64,000 bases of DNA from Nitrosomonas sp. Is79A3 (GCF_000219585.1 NC_015731.1:1054001-1118000); one strand, 5' to 3'. Counted from the stretch's first letter, positions 16,320-24,982 are shown. Numbers and translations: made by a program. The notes: a model not told the origin generated them from the sequence alone.

Positions 16320-17597
16320 TTATATCCCGCAGCATGTCTTGTATTTTTTCCCGCTTCCGCAAGAGCAAACTGCGTTCCGGTCTCGGCCTTTCCTGATTGG
16401 TGGGTGAATGACTGGAGTGTTGGTTAATACGATCTTTGCTTGTCGCATAAAAAGATCTGGTGATTTGTGCGAATACAATTTTTTTAAGTAAAAATTGTCG
16501 ATTGCTGTTGCTGCAATGCCAGTAACAGGTTCTAAAGTGCTCCAAGTTGCTGTAATAGCAAAACGGAGAATTTTGACAGGCCATCTTTCGACCAGACTCG
16601 GATTTTTTATGGTTTCGATATAGCGCGCAATGGTTTCAGTCGCTTCTTCGGTTGGAGAACCTTTATCGAGCCAGATTCGTAGGTCTGCCGCATGTTCTGA
16701 GCTTCGTAGATCAAAAATCTGCGCTGCAGATAACTGCTTTGATGAGAAAGCCAAGCCGATATCAGGGACACCATTTATCTTCTGAAGATCAGCAAACGCT
16801 TTTCTTCCTTGTGGTGAAAACCCAATTCTCTGTCCTTTCGCATTCAAAACACTTAGTGTGGAATTGTCACCAGTAAGCGCCGTTGCTTGAGTGTGCCCCC
16901 CAATACTTAATAGCAAATTCTCAAATACCACACGGTTAAGGGCTTCAATTTCAGGTATGACCTTCTTGGGCGTAACGTGTGGGTTGAAGATAGTGAAAGA
17001 ATTTGGATTGCTTTTTCCAATATTACCTATTAAGCAGTCGGCATTTTTAAGTGAAAGAATATTTTGTAGATATGAACTATTTCTAATATCGCTAAAGGCT
17101 TCTTCCTTAACACCTTTGAAGATCGTTTCCATGGGCAAGACTATCGTGTTATCTAGAAGTAAATTCTTGATTACCGTTTTTCGTTTTGTTGTTGAGGGTG
17201 GGTTTGTTGCAATTAGAGCATTTTCTATTGCTTGATCTAGATGCTCGAAGTGATTTGTAGCCATGTTTGGGAAAGAATTCTTTTGCATCTCAGGGTTGTC
17301 AAAAACCTGGTAAAACCCAATTCCACCGGCTCCTAGATACCCGAACCACATATCGTAACGGGCTAATACAATTATTTTGTTGCGAATCAACTCGTCAAAG
17401 ATGTTATCACCTAGCATTATTCTAAGTACAGCTAGTATTTGCATATTTCCTGTCGGAATAATTATTTGGTCGTACAATAATAAGTATTCCGCAAGTCGCG
17501 CCCAATAATCGGGTGTGGAAATCATCATGTCGGATGGCAAATGTTGATCTGCGGCCATCGGCCAGATTCCCAAATCAGTTGCTAGTAGTCTGCGCAT
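16320..17597 (-). CDS. hypothetical protein with C-terminal SEC-C zinc motif
   Basis: A 425-residue protein with no signal peptide. The last 20 residues are a SEC-C motif, RNAVCSCGSGKKYKTCCGI, with the CxCxnCC zinc ligands as in SecA tails and many accessory proteins. The first 400 residues (RLAEYLLLYDQIIIPTG, a helical middle with NCLIG and a region around GQRIGFSPQGRK) match no family I recognise. SEC-C tails are common in mobile or defence-associated genes, so a role in an accessory function is possible. It sits alone in AT-rich DNA with ORFs of phage type beside it. Confidence 0.65.
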   Translation of the reverse strand: MRRLLATDLGIWPMAADQHLPSDMMISTPDYWARLAEYLLLYDQIIIPTGNMQILAVLRIMLGDNIFDELIRNKIIVLARYDMWFGYLGAGGIGFYQVFDNPEMQKNSFPNMATNHFEHLDQAIENALIATNPPSTTKRKTVIKNLLLDNTIVLPMETIFKGVKEEAFSDIRNSSYLQNILSLKNADCLIGNIGKSNPNSFTIFNPHVTPKKVIPEIEALNRVVFENLLLSIGGHTQATALTGDNSTLSVLNAKGQRIGFSPQGRKAFADLQKINGVPDIGLAFSSKQLSAAQIFDLRSSEHAADLRIWLDKGSPTEEATETIARYIETIKNPSLVERWPVKILRFAITATWSTLEPVTGIAATAIDNFYLKKLYSHKSPDLFMRQAKIVLTNTPVIHPPIRKGRDRNAVCSCGSGKKYKTCCGI

Positions 17598-17683
17598 AAG
17601 GTTTTTCAGTTTCTATTTCAGAAAATAGATTTTAGCAGGGAATGCTAGCTATTTGATATAAAAAGAAAAAATTTAAATAGAAA

Positions 17684-18049
17684 TTAAATAAAACTTCTCT
17701 GCAGAATCATACTAACCCGGCTCTCAAGTACTAACTGGCGCCTATAAAAAGCGGCTTTAACTTCAAGACTATCAAACTCTTCATTAAGTCTTTTTAATTC
17801 TCGCTTCAGCAACTCAATTTCATGCTCTAAGCTCCAAACCTTTTGACATTTCCAGAATAACGCTCTGATTTCATGCGGTGGAAAACCGTTTTTCCACTCA
17901 GGAACATAAAACAAATTACCTTTAAAACGATATCCTTTCCATTCATCACCCAGTAAAGCGCTCGCATCGCCATTATGTATAAAAGCGAAGCAAGTTATTG
18001 TTTTTTCTGGGTGGGGAGAGTTGTGCTTTGTTTGGGTTAAGTGTCCCAT
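17684..18049 (-). CDS. phage-type protein, DUF3653-like
   Basis: A 121-residue protein. The central stretch GDEWKGYRFKGNLFYVPEW and GFPPHEIRALFW resembles the 'W.g.r......l.tPeg....geLRa' pattern of DUF3653 proteins found in prophages. The C-terminal half is a coiled coil (LEHEIELLKRELKRLNEEFD). If correct, it is a phage-derived regulatory or accessory protein. It lies directly beside the putative distal attachment site of the island at 18120, on the outer side. Confidence 0.45.
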   Translation of the reverse strand: MGHLTQTKHNSPHPEKTITCFAFIHNGDASALLGDEWKGYRFKGNLFYVPEWKNGFPPHEIRALFWKCQKVWSLEHEIELLKRELKRLNEEFDSLEVKAAFYRRQLVLESRVSMILQRSFI

Positions 18050-18552
18050 TAGTGCCCCGCAAATAAAAATAAAGTAAAAATATTTCTTCGAGGTATTGAG
18101 GCTAACTTATTGATTGGGCGGGGCCGGAATCGCATAACATCCCGAAATCCAATATTCATGCATGTTATGAATTTGTGTTTTTGTAAAGTACCGTCAAAGA
18201 TACCGTCAAATTCTTACTCTAGCAGGAATATCTGTTCAATCTACCAAGTTAATCAGCAATAAAAACGCGTGTAATCTCAACTGATTCACAAAACAATTAA
18301 CAGTGTGCAATTCTTCATAATGCTCCATAAGCCAGCTAAGGCTCATGGATGGTATAGATTAACATTCCGCCAAAACAAATCTCAATCTAATATACGTTCT
18401 ATCGCTTCCATACTCATGCCAAAAAATAAGCAATTTACTTATATTATTATTAATCAATAAGGTCTAGAATTTCAAAAGTAGGGTTTCTTTATTTCTATAT
18501 GTTCTTGGGTGGCAGCTTGTCGACTTTTTATAATCCTTAGTAGGAGATAAAT
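18050..18552. other. 503-bp AT-rich spacer with att-like core
   Basis: No gene. It holds a 13-bp copy of the tRNA-Leu T-arm sequence (18120-18132) and a 12-bp-spaced pair of TACCGTCAAA (18189-18198 and 18201-18210). The promoter of the PEP-CTERM gene must lie in the right half. Confidence 0.5.
18120..18132. other. candidate distal attachment site of the tRNA-Leu island
   Basis: GGGGCCGGAATCG is identical to 24499-24511 inside the tRNA-Leu gene (T-arm and acceptor side) and in the same orientation. The flanking bases do not continue the tRNA sequence, so the site is short or decayed. Confidence 0.4.
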
Positions 18553-19143
18553 ATGAAAAAATTAATCGGAATTATGGCATTTCTCGCACTTATTATGCCA
18601 ATACACTCTATGGCGACGGTAGTAAACGTTGATGCAAAACTGAATTCCACGAGCGGTGGGAGCGGTGCAAGCGTATCTGTTTTATCAGGTAATTCTTTTT
18701 CAGTATCCGTTGATCCCCTTGACTTATGGAGTGCAGGGGCTATTCCTCGCTGGTCAAATGCGAATGGTATAGATGGCCCTGATTTGCTTGCTACCGGCTT
18801 GCCAGATACTAATGGCGACGATCCAGGTGTTTCTGCAGGCACAGTCATCGGTTCGGATATTTTTGGTAACTGGACTCAAGGTGGCCTGAATGCACCGTTT
18901 GGTTCTCTTGTCGGCTCTTTTGATAATGGTATAAGTTTTTTTAGTATCGGTACTAATTTTGCTGGAATTGCTGCCAGCAATACTTTGAACCTTTACTACT
19001 TCGATCAAAATAATGGGGATAATATAGGTAGCATTCTCGCTAATGTGTCTCTTGTGCCAGAACCTGAAACTTACGCTATGTTACTCGCTGGATTAGGCTT
19101 GCTTGGTTTTATGGCGCGTCGCAGGAAAGAATCAGCAGTTTAA
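18553..19143 (+). CDS. PEP-CTERM sorted exoprotein
   Basis: A 196-residue precursor. The signal peptide ends near HSMA (residue 21). The mature region is rich in G, S, N and D with beta-prone segments, and the C terminus carries the sorting signal: VPEPETYAMLLAGLGLLG, then a basic tail MARRRKESAV. It would be exported, processed by an exosortase and shown at the surface. A strong ribosome site (TAGGAGAT) precedes the ATG and an intrinsic terminator follows. The sorting signal closely matches that of the protein at 7238-7885, so both use the same sorting machinery, but the mature parts are unrelated. Confidence 0.85.
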   Translation: MKKLIGIMAFLALIMPIHSMATVVNVDAKLNSTSGGSGASVSVLSGNSFSVSVDPLDLWSAGAIPRWSNANGIDGPDLLATGLPDTNGDDPGVSAGTVIGSDIFGNWTQGGLNAPFGSLVGSFDNGISFFSIGTNFAGIAASNTLNLYYFDQNNGDNIGSILANVSLVPEPETYAMLLAGLGLLGFMARRRKESAV

Positions 19144-19165
19144 ATTAGACTTAGATTTAATCCAG

Positions 19166-19191
19166 AACGGGGGCTTAGGCTCCCGTTTCTG
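19166..19191 (+). terminator. intrinsic terminator
   Basis: AACGGGGG-CTTAGG-CTCCCGTT makes an 8-bp stem with one G-T pair, 22 bases after the PEP-CTERM stop, followed by TCTGTTTCTT. Confidence 0.75.
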
Positions 19192-19371
19192 TTTCTTGAG
19201 CATCTTCGTTGAACTCGTGGAAACCACTTTTATTTTTTAATAATCCGACAAAACTTTTTTTGTAGATGTTTATGAAAGAAGATTCTAAGCGCGGTACTGT
19301 CAATTGAAAATTGTAAAGAATTGAAGGGTGTTCCCAGTGCCATCTAAAAGCCACTCTAATTCATTCAAAGT

Positions 19372-19419
19372 GTTAACCGACCGGTTAACTTTCTGAAGTT
19401 TAGTTGTTTAGCTGTTTAG
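19372..19419. repeat. palindrome plus iteron-like tandem repeats
   Basis: GTTAACCG-AC-CGGTTAAC (19372-19389) is a perfect inverted repeat with 8-bp arms. Three GTTTAG repeats follow with exact 8-bp spacing (19398, 19406, 19414). Such arrays are typical of initiator binding sites in small plasmids, but the array is short. Confidence 0.4.
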
Positions 19420-19770
19420 TTAACGTTTTCTATTGTTGAGCTAATATATGCAATGAAAAAATTTTAGGACTTAAATTTTTCGCTACACTAGAATTTTTAC
19501 GGGGCATTCATTACCCGCATCAATAAAAGCTCTGGAAAGTACCTGCCTTTTTGTACAAATTCCTACGATCAATTTCAGATTTTATTTGCTTGACTTTTAA
19601 AATCATCCACAGTTTTAACAAGATAAAGAAGTTACTTTGCGCAACTTCATATCAATATGACAAATTACCAATAACCATATGATAAATATCACCTAATGAA
19701 AGTGTTAACTAATTAATCAATCTAAGTAAAATCCTTAGATTTATATGAATTAATTATTCAAATAAAACTG

Positions 19771-19805
19771 TTATACACAAAGTTATCCACAGAAATTGTG
19801 GATAA
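19771..19805. other. DnaA-box cluster, possible plasmid origin relic
   Basis: TTATACACA (19771-19779), consensus DnaA box TTATCCACA (19783-19791) and its inverted copy TGTGGATAA (19797-19805) lie within 35 bp of very AT-rich DNA. Together with the relaxase remnant next door this suggests a relic plasmid origin. Confidence 0.45.
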
Positions 19806-20053
19806 TAGAAAAAACCTTATGTTAAATAGAGTGATAGATGAACTATTCATAAACTGGCAGTGCATTTTTAGAAAACCAATCAATCATTCCAATAGCTTTT
19901 CTATACCTCCATTGACTATTTCCACGATTGCCATAACTTGATAAATTTTGTTTTTTTTCAATTATCTAACGTTTCATGATGGATTCCTCTAAGTAGACTG
20001 CAAACGAAACGCTATACACAGGATAGTGTTTGATGTTTTTCAAGGTTGAAACG

Positions 20054-20464
20054 CTATATAGTGTTTATCTCTTTTCCCTTGCCTTTGGAAGTCATGATCT
20101 GCACGAATGATTTTCCGGTATAGCTTGCAGGCTGGTGTTTTTGATCAATCCCCAATAATTGCGCATAGGGTAGCGGATCATTGTGGATAGCATCACGCAC
20201 ACATGGCCAGATCATGGATTGCATCGCCGGATCAATTGCCAATCTAGCCAAAACCTGTCTTTCCAGTGATTCCTTGGCTTTGCTGGTGAGTCGTTTAATC
20301 TCGTTTCTGCTTAGGCCGTAATGCCGGGCAACTTCTGCATGAAACAGATTGTTTAAACGCTTTAGATTACCTTTGCCGCCCATGATCTTGTTGCCCTGCA
20401 TTTTGTTATCCACTAATGGCAAAGTTAATGCGTGAGCATGGGGCGCGCTTTCATCCAGATGCAT
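20054..20464 (-). pseudogene. relaxase remnant (MobV/Mob_Pre-type)
   Basis: The 136-residue frame begins inside the family at HLDESAPHAHALTLPL, the HxDExxPHxH metal-binding motif of Mob/Pre plasmid relaxases, followed by VDNKMQGNKIMGG and a helical region. A normal relaxase has some 100-200 residues in front of this motif, including the catalytic tyrosine or histidine region; here an in-frame TGA stands just upstream of the ATG and the DNA before it does not continue the family. The protein therefore lacks the N terminus and cannot nick DNA. It marks a mobilisable plasmid that was once integrated. Confidence 0.75.
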
Positions 20465-20676
20465 GTAGCCACTTCAATTGTATTTCGTCGGCATAAGTTG
20501 GACAAAATAGCCTGATTGCCTATGAGATAGTTTTGATTCATCGTTACCCTAACCAAGGAGGGAACGATTATGACAAAGAAATTTTACGCTGGTTTGTTAA
20601 TTGACCTGTCGATAAAGCTCCGGACCGTTACTCGCCCTCCCAGCTTCTAGCCTCGATCAAAGATCCAAAACCACTT
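20465..20676. other. 212-bp spacer with an isolated ribosome site
   Basis: A perfect-looking Shine-Dalgarno (AAGGAGGG) precedes an ATG at 20570, but the frame (MTKKFYAGLLIDLS...) stops after 26 codons at 20650. It looks like the 5' end of a lost gene, perhaps a transposase, cut at a former rearrangement. Not identified. Confidence 0.35.
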
Positions 20677-21399
20677 TCAATAAACTAAACCTCTATAAGT
20701 TGTGTAAATACCTGTTAAACAAATTACCATAAATGCTAAGTTAACAAATGTATCTCTGGATATTAATTGCACTACCTTATCACCTAAGAACGCTCCGAGT
20801 AACGCGAAAGGTAAAGATACTAATCCAAAAATCAAACCTGTTAGAACCGGTACATCGCTTAAACAATACATTAGAAACGAAACCCCAGTCATAAACATAA
20901 AGAAGACAACAAGATTTTTACGGATCATATTTTTGTTTTCGTAGGTTGAAGCAATCAGCAGTGCGACCGGAGGACCACTCATTGCAATACTTGTTTGCAA
21001 TAAGCCAGCGAGCCAACCAATCAAGACTGCTGTAATCTTGTTGGGGGATAATTCAATATTCTTAGAAAAGACTAGCGCGGCAAATAAAATTGAAATACTG
21101 CCTGCGACGATTTGAAGATGGCTCGTTGAAGTGATTTGCAATAAATAAATCCCGATGGGCATACCACACAGGCTACTAAATAACATTAAGTTAATCTTCG
21201 GCATGTCTGCTGGTTGGTCTATCCTTTTAATCAGGAATCCATTAAGAAAAATACTTAAAAACGGCAAAGCCACCATTACGGTAACTTTGTCTAAAAATAA
21301 AAGACTTAAGGGCACTGCAAATAGAGCTACGCCAAAACCGGTAATGCCGTGAAAAAAACACGAGAATAATATGATAAGAGAAAATAAAAACATATCCAT
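20677..21399 (-). CDS. TauE/SafE (TSUP) family membrane transporter
   Basis: A 240-residue protein with about eight transmembrane helices arranged as two four-helix halves. Family hallmarks are the N-terminal GITGFGVALFAVPL and the mid-chain GLLQTSIAMSGPPVALLIAS. TSUP proteins export or import sulfur-containing or organic anions (sulfite, sulfoacetate, taurine-related compounds). The substrate here is unknown. In an island next to a FeeM-like acyltransferase; the two genes face the same way with an 80-base gap, so they may be co-transcribed. Confidence 0.85.
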   Translation of the reverse strand: MDMFLFSLIILFSCFFHGITGFGVALFAVPLSLLFLDKVTVMVALPFLSIFLNGFLIKRIDQPADMPKINLMLFSSLCGMPIGIYLLQITSTSHLQIVAGSISILFAALVFSKNIELSPNKITAVLIGWLAGLLQTSIAMSGPPVALLIASTYENKNMIRKNLVVFFMFMTGVSFLMYCLSDVPVLTGLIFGLVSLPFALLGAFLGDKVVQLISRDTFVNLAFMVICLTGIYTTYRGLVY

Positions 21400-21478
21400 G
21401 GAAAATTTCCTTTAGGCTATTTAAAGCAAATCGTCAGCCAATTAAGGATGATTTTGATGGGTATGCTTAATTTAACAA

Positions 21479-22141
21479 TCAAATCTGATCAACGAAGCAA
21501 TTAATATTCGGATGATCTGTTTGGAAAACGTATTCATAAAGAGGATGTTGGTTACTGCGCCAACGAGATTCAACATCATGTAAATTTAATGAAAGTACGC
21601 GGTGAGGAATATTGCCAGTATGTTTCAATTTAATATACTCACCAGAAGGAAACACATCCTCAAAGAGCAAGCTGAGATAAAGCTTATGAAGTGGAAAACG
21701 AGCGCAAACAAGCATTCTATCCACTTTTAGCGCTAAACATACCAGGTAAAATGCCTTGAATAAAGCATCCCTGGCCTGCTTGCCATTTGCTCCTTCGATA
21801 ATTCCAAAACGTACAGCTTCGGCCAAGCTTAACTTTTTTAATTGTTCTGGAAGTTTGATCGAGCTTTCAAGCGGAAGCGGGGTGTAGCGATTGACATGAA
21901 TTCTCATCGTCCCAAGCGGCGATCCATCATTCTTTGATTCAACCAACAACACAAACGTATCGAGATCAGTGTCTGCGGACTCCAGGATAGAAAGTTGCTT
22001 AGCGAATTCCGGAACATGTCGCGCATAGGCCTTCTGACGTAATTCTGCAGCTTTCTTCAGATCATCAAGTGATTTAACAATGCGTAAACTAAATGACAAA
22101 TTCTCTGCCGGATATTTACATGCATTAGTTTCTATTTCCAT
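21479..22141 (-). CDS. FeeM-like N-acyl amino acid synthase / GNAT-fold acyltransferase
   Basis: A 220-residue protein of the autoinducer-synthase/FeeM branch of the GNAT fold. Recognisable parts are LRQKAYARHVPEF near residue 35, TFVLLVESKNDGSPLGTMRI, the segment LSLAEAVRFGI and RDALFKAFYLVCLALKVDRM. FeeM joins a fatty acyl group from acyl carrier protein to an amino acid; relatives occur beside PEP-CTERM/exosortase loci. Which acyl donor and acceptor are used here is unknown. It precedes the TauE/SafE gene in transcription order and may share its promoter in the 320 bases upstream. Confidence 0.75.
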   Translation of the reverse strand: MEIETNACKYPAENLSFSLRIVKSLDDLKKAAELRQKAYARHVPEFAKQLSILESADTDLDTFVLLVESKNDGSPLGTMRIHVNRYTPLPLESSIKLPEQLKKLSLAEAVRFGIIEGANGKQARDALFKAFYLVCLALKVDRMLVCARFPLHKLYLSLLFEDVFPSGEYIKLKHTGNIPHRVLSLNLHDVESRWRSNQHPLYEYVFQTDHPNINCFVDQI

Positions 22142-22461
22142 GAAAACTCAGGGAGATTTTAAAGCAGTGCATAATGTATTTTAAATACCACACTGTCAAT
22201 AAGTATTTATTTGTGTCTAAGAAAGGACGAAGTATTAACGACTTTTCTGAGCTATGGCGGGGTTGCATGTCAGCGTCAAGGGGAAATCATCCGGGATTTG
22301 GCCACGCCACAACTGACCATGCAGTCTGGGGCTGACGAATTCGCGGAGGCCATGTTAAAGAAATTTCGCGCTGTTGGTGTGGGTATGCAGGCAAATAGCG
22401 TTTAGCGTATGAGAGTGGACGCCATAGAAAGGCTGAGATAAAGCGAATCTATTTTTATCCA
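22142..22461. other. 320-bp spacer, possible gene fragment
   Basis: A plus-strand frame (about 22211-22405) reads naturally in its second half (GEIIRDLATPQLTMQSGADEF) but starts in poor sequence, has no ribosome site and matches no family I know. It could be the tail of a lost gene. Confidence 0.3.
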
Positions 22462-22998
22462 TTAATGCAAAATCGTCGTTGGCTCATCGCCTTCTTTTTG
22501 GGGTAGCAGGTGTGAAAATCTGCTCGTAACTTCTGTGAAATAGCGAAACTCTACTACTTCAATTGTTCGTTTCTTCTTCGAAATTCCCTTTGTCTTGATC
22601 TGCGGTTGTGCAGTCCACACTCCATGCCTTGTTTCCAACATAAGCGAACACGTATCTATCGCATAGGGCGATTTACTTATGCTTCCGTACTTGTCGATGA
22701 TAGCATTCATTTGGTGCATTTTGTCTGGTCGAAGCGCCCATGCTTCCATGATCACGAACACGAAATCAGCCTCCAGTGCCAATGCTACTGACTGGATTGT
22801 CTGCGCAGACTGGTTTTTGTCCTCGATGCTTCCCGACTGAATTATCACTGGGATGAATTCCTTGGCGGTCAGATTGCCAACGAATGCCATTGCCTGAAGC
22901 TTTTCTCCGGCCTCCAGAAACCCCCGGGCTTTGTCAATCAAAGGACTGATAATGCCCATGTATGCTTGCGGTGGGGTACTAATGGGTGCTCCAGTCAT
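22462..22998 (-). CDS. hypothetical island protein
   Basis: A 178-residue soluble protein, MTGAPISTPPQAYMGIISPL at the start, a helical N-terminal region, then strands around ADFVFVIMEAWALRPDKMHQ and a C-terminal region with VWTAQPQIKTKG and VVEFRYFTEV. Its alpha/beta layout resembles no family that I can name. It lies 50 bases downstream of the integrase gene on the same strand, inside the island, so it is probably cargo. Confidence 0.55.
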   Translation of the reverse strand: MTGAPISTPPQAYMGIISPLIDKARGFLEAGEKLQAMAFVGNLTAKEFIPVIIQSGSIEDKNQSAQTIQSVALALEADFVFVIMEAWALRPDKMHQMNAIIDKYGSISKSPYAIDTCSLMLETRHGVWTAQPQIKTKGISKKKRTIEVVEFRYFTEVTSRFSHLLPQKEGDEPTTILH

Positions 22999-23048
22999 TT
23001 TTTCCTCAATATTTACCGCCAGTAGAGCAAAAACAGGGACGGAAAACG

Positions 23049-24318
23049 TCAGGCCAATTGGCTGTGCAGCGATACTACTTCCGCACCTGCCTTCAATTTA
23101 TCCAAATAATCCGCCCATTGTTGCATCATTTTTCGACGTTCCGCGAGGTGCGCGGTGCGATTGTATGCGCGTCCGTTCGGATCGCGCACAGCATGGGCAA
23201 GCTGGTGTTCAATGAAGTCCGGGCGTATCCCCAACACTTCATCAAGGATCGTTCGTGCCATTGCGCGGAAGCCATGACCGCTCATCTCGTCCTTGGCGTA
23301 TCCCATGCGCCGCAAGGCGGCCAGCACGGCGTTATCACTCATCGGCCTGTCATTGGTACGTGCCCCCGGAAACACATAGCGCCCGCCGCCCGTCATCGCG
23401 TGGAGTTCGCGCAGAAGTTCCACCGCTTGTATGGATAGAGGAACAAGGTGCGGTTCACGCATCTTCATCCGCTCGGCGGGTATGTTCCATTCCGCATTAT
23501 CCAGATCAATTTCCGTCCATTCCGCCTTGCGTAGTTCGCCGGGACGCACAAAAAACAGCGGAGAAAGGCGCAGGGCACATTTGGTAACGAAGTAGCCTTT
23601 GATAGCCATCTATGGCGCGTAGTAGCTCGGCAGCGGCTTTGGGATCGGTGATGGCGGCGTGGTATTCAACTTTCTTGCTTGGCATGTATTCGCATAAACG
23701 TGCTGTAGGATCGCCTTGCGAATATCCTTTTTTGGCGGCATATCCAAATATACGGCCACAGTTCCAAAGGACGCGCCGGGCAATATCCAGTGCGCCCCTA
23801 TCTACAATGCGCTGGATGGTTGCATCTATTTCAGGCGTAGTGATTTCATTTATGGGTCGTTTCCCCAGCCAAGGAAAAATATCCTTTTCCATCCAGCCGA
23901 TAATTTTTTCCGTTTGCTTGTCGGATCGTCTGTCTGTTGGGACAGATGCCCATTCTCGCGCAATATCTTCAAAAGAACCGACAGCAGGTAATCCTTCACT
24001 GATACGCCGTTCGGCTTCCAGGCGTTTTGTCTGTACTTGCTTGGCAGTCTTGCGAATATCGCTTGGATCTGTTCCAGCCGCTACCAATTCTCGCGCATCG
24101 TTGGCTTTTTTACGCGCTGCACTCAAGGGTGTGTCAGGGTAGACCCCCACAGATAGGGTTTTACGCTTGCCACCGATTGAGTAATCAAATCTCCACCACT
24201 TGGCGCCATCCGGCTTAACCAGTAGGTACAGACCGTCGCCATCATTCAAGCGGTACATCGTCGACATAGGTTTTGCGGCTTTGATTGCCGCGTCAGCTTT
24301 GATTTTATGTCGGGCCAT
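23049..24318 (-). pseudogene. P4-type tyrosine integrase, interrupted by a frameshift
   Basis: Two overlapping frames form one integrase. The first (24318 to about 23600) has the N-terminal arm-binding DUF4102 part (IKAAKPMSTMYRLNDGDGLY, GGKRKTLSVGVYPDTPLSAA) and the SAM-like core. The second (about 23600 to 23049) has the catalytic domain with RPGELRKAEW, HGFRAMARTIL, a C-terminal HLA/HAV region and the YNR tyrosine. The break is a +1 shift in the AAA run at 23598-23600 on the minus strand; removing one A restores DGYQGYFVTK and an uninterrupted protein of about 422 residues. All catalytic residues are present. It could be a real inactivating mutation or a sequencing error. Confidence 0.85.
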
Positions 24319-24409
24319 TGCAGTAACTCACAAAAGAAAAAGCAGTAACAGGGTGAGTTACTGCAAATGTTACTGCATATTTGGCTGGATTATAGAGGAT
24401 GTTACTGCA
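24319..24409. promoter_or_regulatory. arm-type integrase binding sites (GTTACTGCA, five copies)
   Basis: GTTACTGCA occurs at 24357-24365, 24369-24377 and 24401-24409. The inverted form GCAGTAAC occurs at 24320-24327 (full TGCAGTAAC from 24319) and 24342-24349. All five lie in the 90 bp between the integrase start and tRNA-Leu, the position of arm-type sites and of the integrase promoter. Confidence 0.65.
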
Positions 24410-24490
24410 TTTTGCCGGACATAAAAAACACGCAAATCATTTGTTTATGCTGGTTTGGTGGACTTTCTTGGACTGTATAATACTATCTGG

Positions 24491-24580
24491 TGGTGCCCGG
24501 GGCCGGAATCGAACCGGCATGGGCGGTTTAAGCCCGAGGGATTTTAAGTCCCTTGTGTCTACCTATTTCACCACCCGGGC
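24491..24580 (-). tRNA. tRNA-Leu (anticodon TAA)
   Basis: The minus strand begins GCCCGGGTGGTGAAATAGGT and folds as a class II tRNA with a long variable arm. The anticodon loop around ACTTAAAAT gives TAA. The T-arm is GGTTCGATTCC, and CCA is encoded. Its 3' half contains the 13-bp att core and is the likely island target. Confidence 0.95.
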
Positions 24581-24599
24581 GATAGAAGTATCAGATCGG

Positions 24600-24673
24600 T
24601 GGAGGCGGGGGTCGGAATCGAACCGGCGTAGACGGCTTTGCAGGCCGCTGCATGACCACTCTGCCACCCCGCC
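24600..24673 (-). tRNA. tRNA-Cys (anticodon GCA)
   Basis: Minus strand begins GGCGGGGTGGCAGAGTGGTC. Anticodon loop CTGCAAA gives GCA, the T-arm is GGTTCGATTCC, the discriminator is T as expected for Cys, and CCA is encoded. It is 19 bases from tRNA-Leu, so the genes share a transcript. Confidence 0.95.
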
Positions 24674-24786
24674 ATTATTGCATAACTTCTATATGAGCTG
24701 TAAGCCTTACGGAAAAAAGCCTGTAATTGGCTATCCGATTTCCGACAATAAAATAACATTTCACAAGAGCCATTTTCTTCGAAAAA

Positions 24787-24861
24787 TGGAGCGGGAAACG
24801 AGGCTCGAACTCGCGACCCCAACCTTGGCAAGGTTGTGCTCTACCACTGAGCTATTCCCGC
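24787..24861 (-). tRNA. tRNA-Gly (anticodon GCC)
   Basis: Minus strand begins GCGGGAATAGCTCAGTGGTA. Anticodon loop TTGCCAA gives GCC, the T-arm is AGTTCGAGCCT, and CCA is encoded. First gene of the Gly-Cys-Leu tRNA operon. Confidence 0.95.
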
Positions 24862-24982
24862 AATATGAAGTTGCTGTGCGACTGGTATCACTTCAGAAAC
24901 AAAGGGTGGATTATAGAGATGCTGTACGTTTTGTCAAGAAAATGCGGGATGATTGTTGACCAAAACTGGCAATCCAAGATTG

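Larger units (their letters stand above)
19192..20053. other. 860-bp AT-rich region without genes
   Basis: No coding frame of quality on either strand. It contains origin-like signals described separately (palindrome and tandem repeats at 19372-19419, DnaA-box-like sites at 19771-19805), then the relaxase remnant begins. Confidence 0.5.
18120..24511. mobile_element. probable integrative island at tRNA-Leu (degenerate)
   Basis: Bounded by a 13-bp direct repeat, one copy in tRNA-Leu (24499-24511) and one at 18120-18132. The P4-type integrase gene is the element's last gene before the tRNA, reading away from it, with arm-like repeats in between, as is usual for tRNA-targeting islands. Cargo: PEP-CTERM protein, plasmid origin and relaxase relics, TauE/SafE transporter, FeeM-like acyltransferase, a hypothetical gene. 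The integrase frame is broken, so the island is probably fixed. The left border is uncertain. Confidence 0.5.

Noticed and set aside
18120..18132. Fully preserved second copy of the tRNA-Leu 3' end
   Set aside because: Only 13 bp match and flanking bases diverge, so this is recorded as a candidate att site, not as a tRNA fragment.
20570..20650. Possible 26-codon gene with a good ribosome site
   Set aside because: Stops early and resembles nothing; kept only as a comment on a lost gene.
22211..22405. Frame of 64 codons in the island
   Set aside because: No ribosome site and no family. It may be a fragment, but I cannot support it as a gene.
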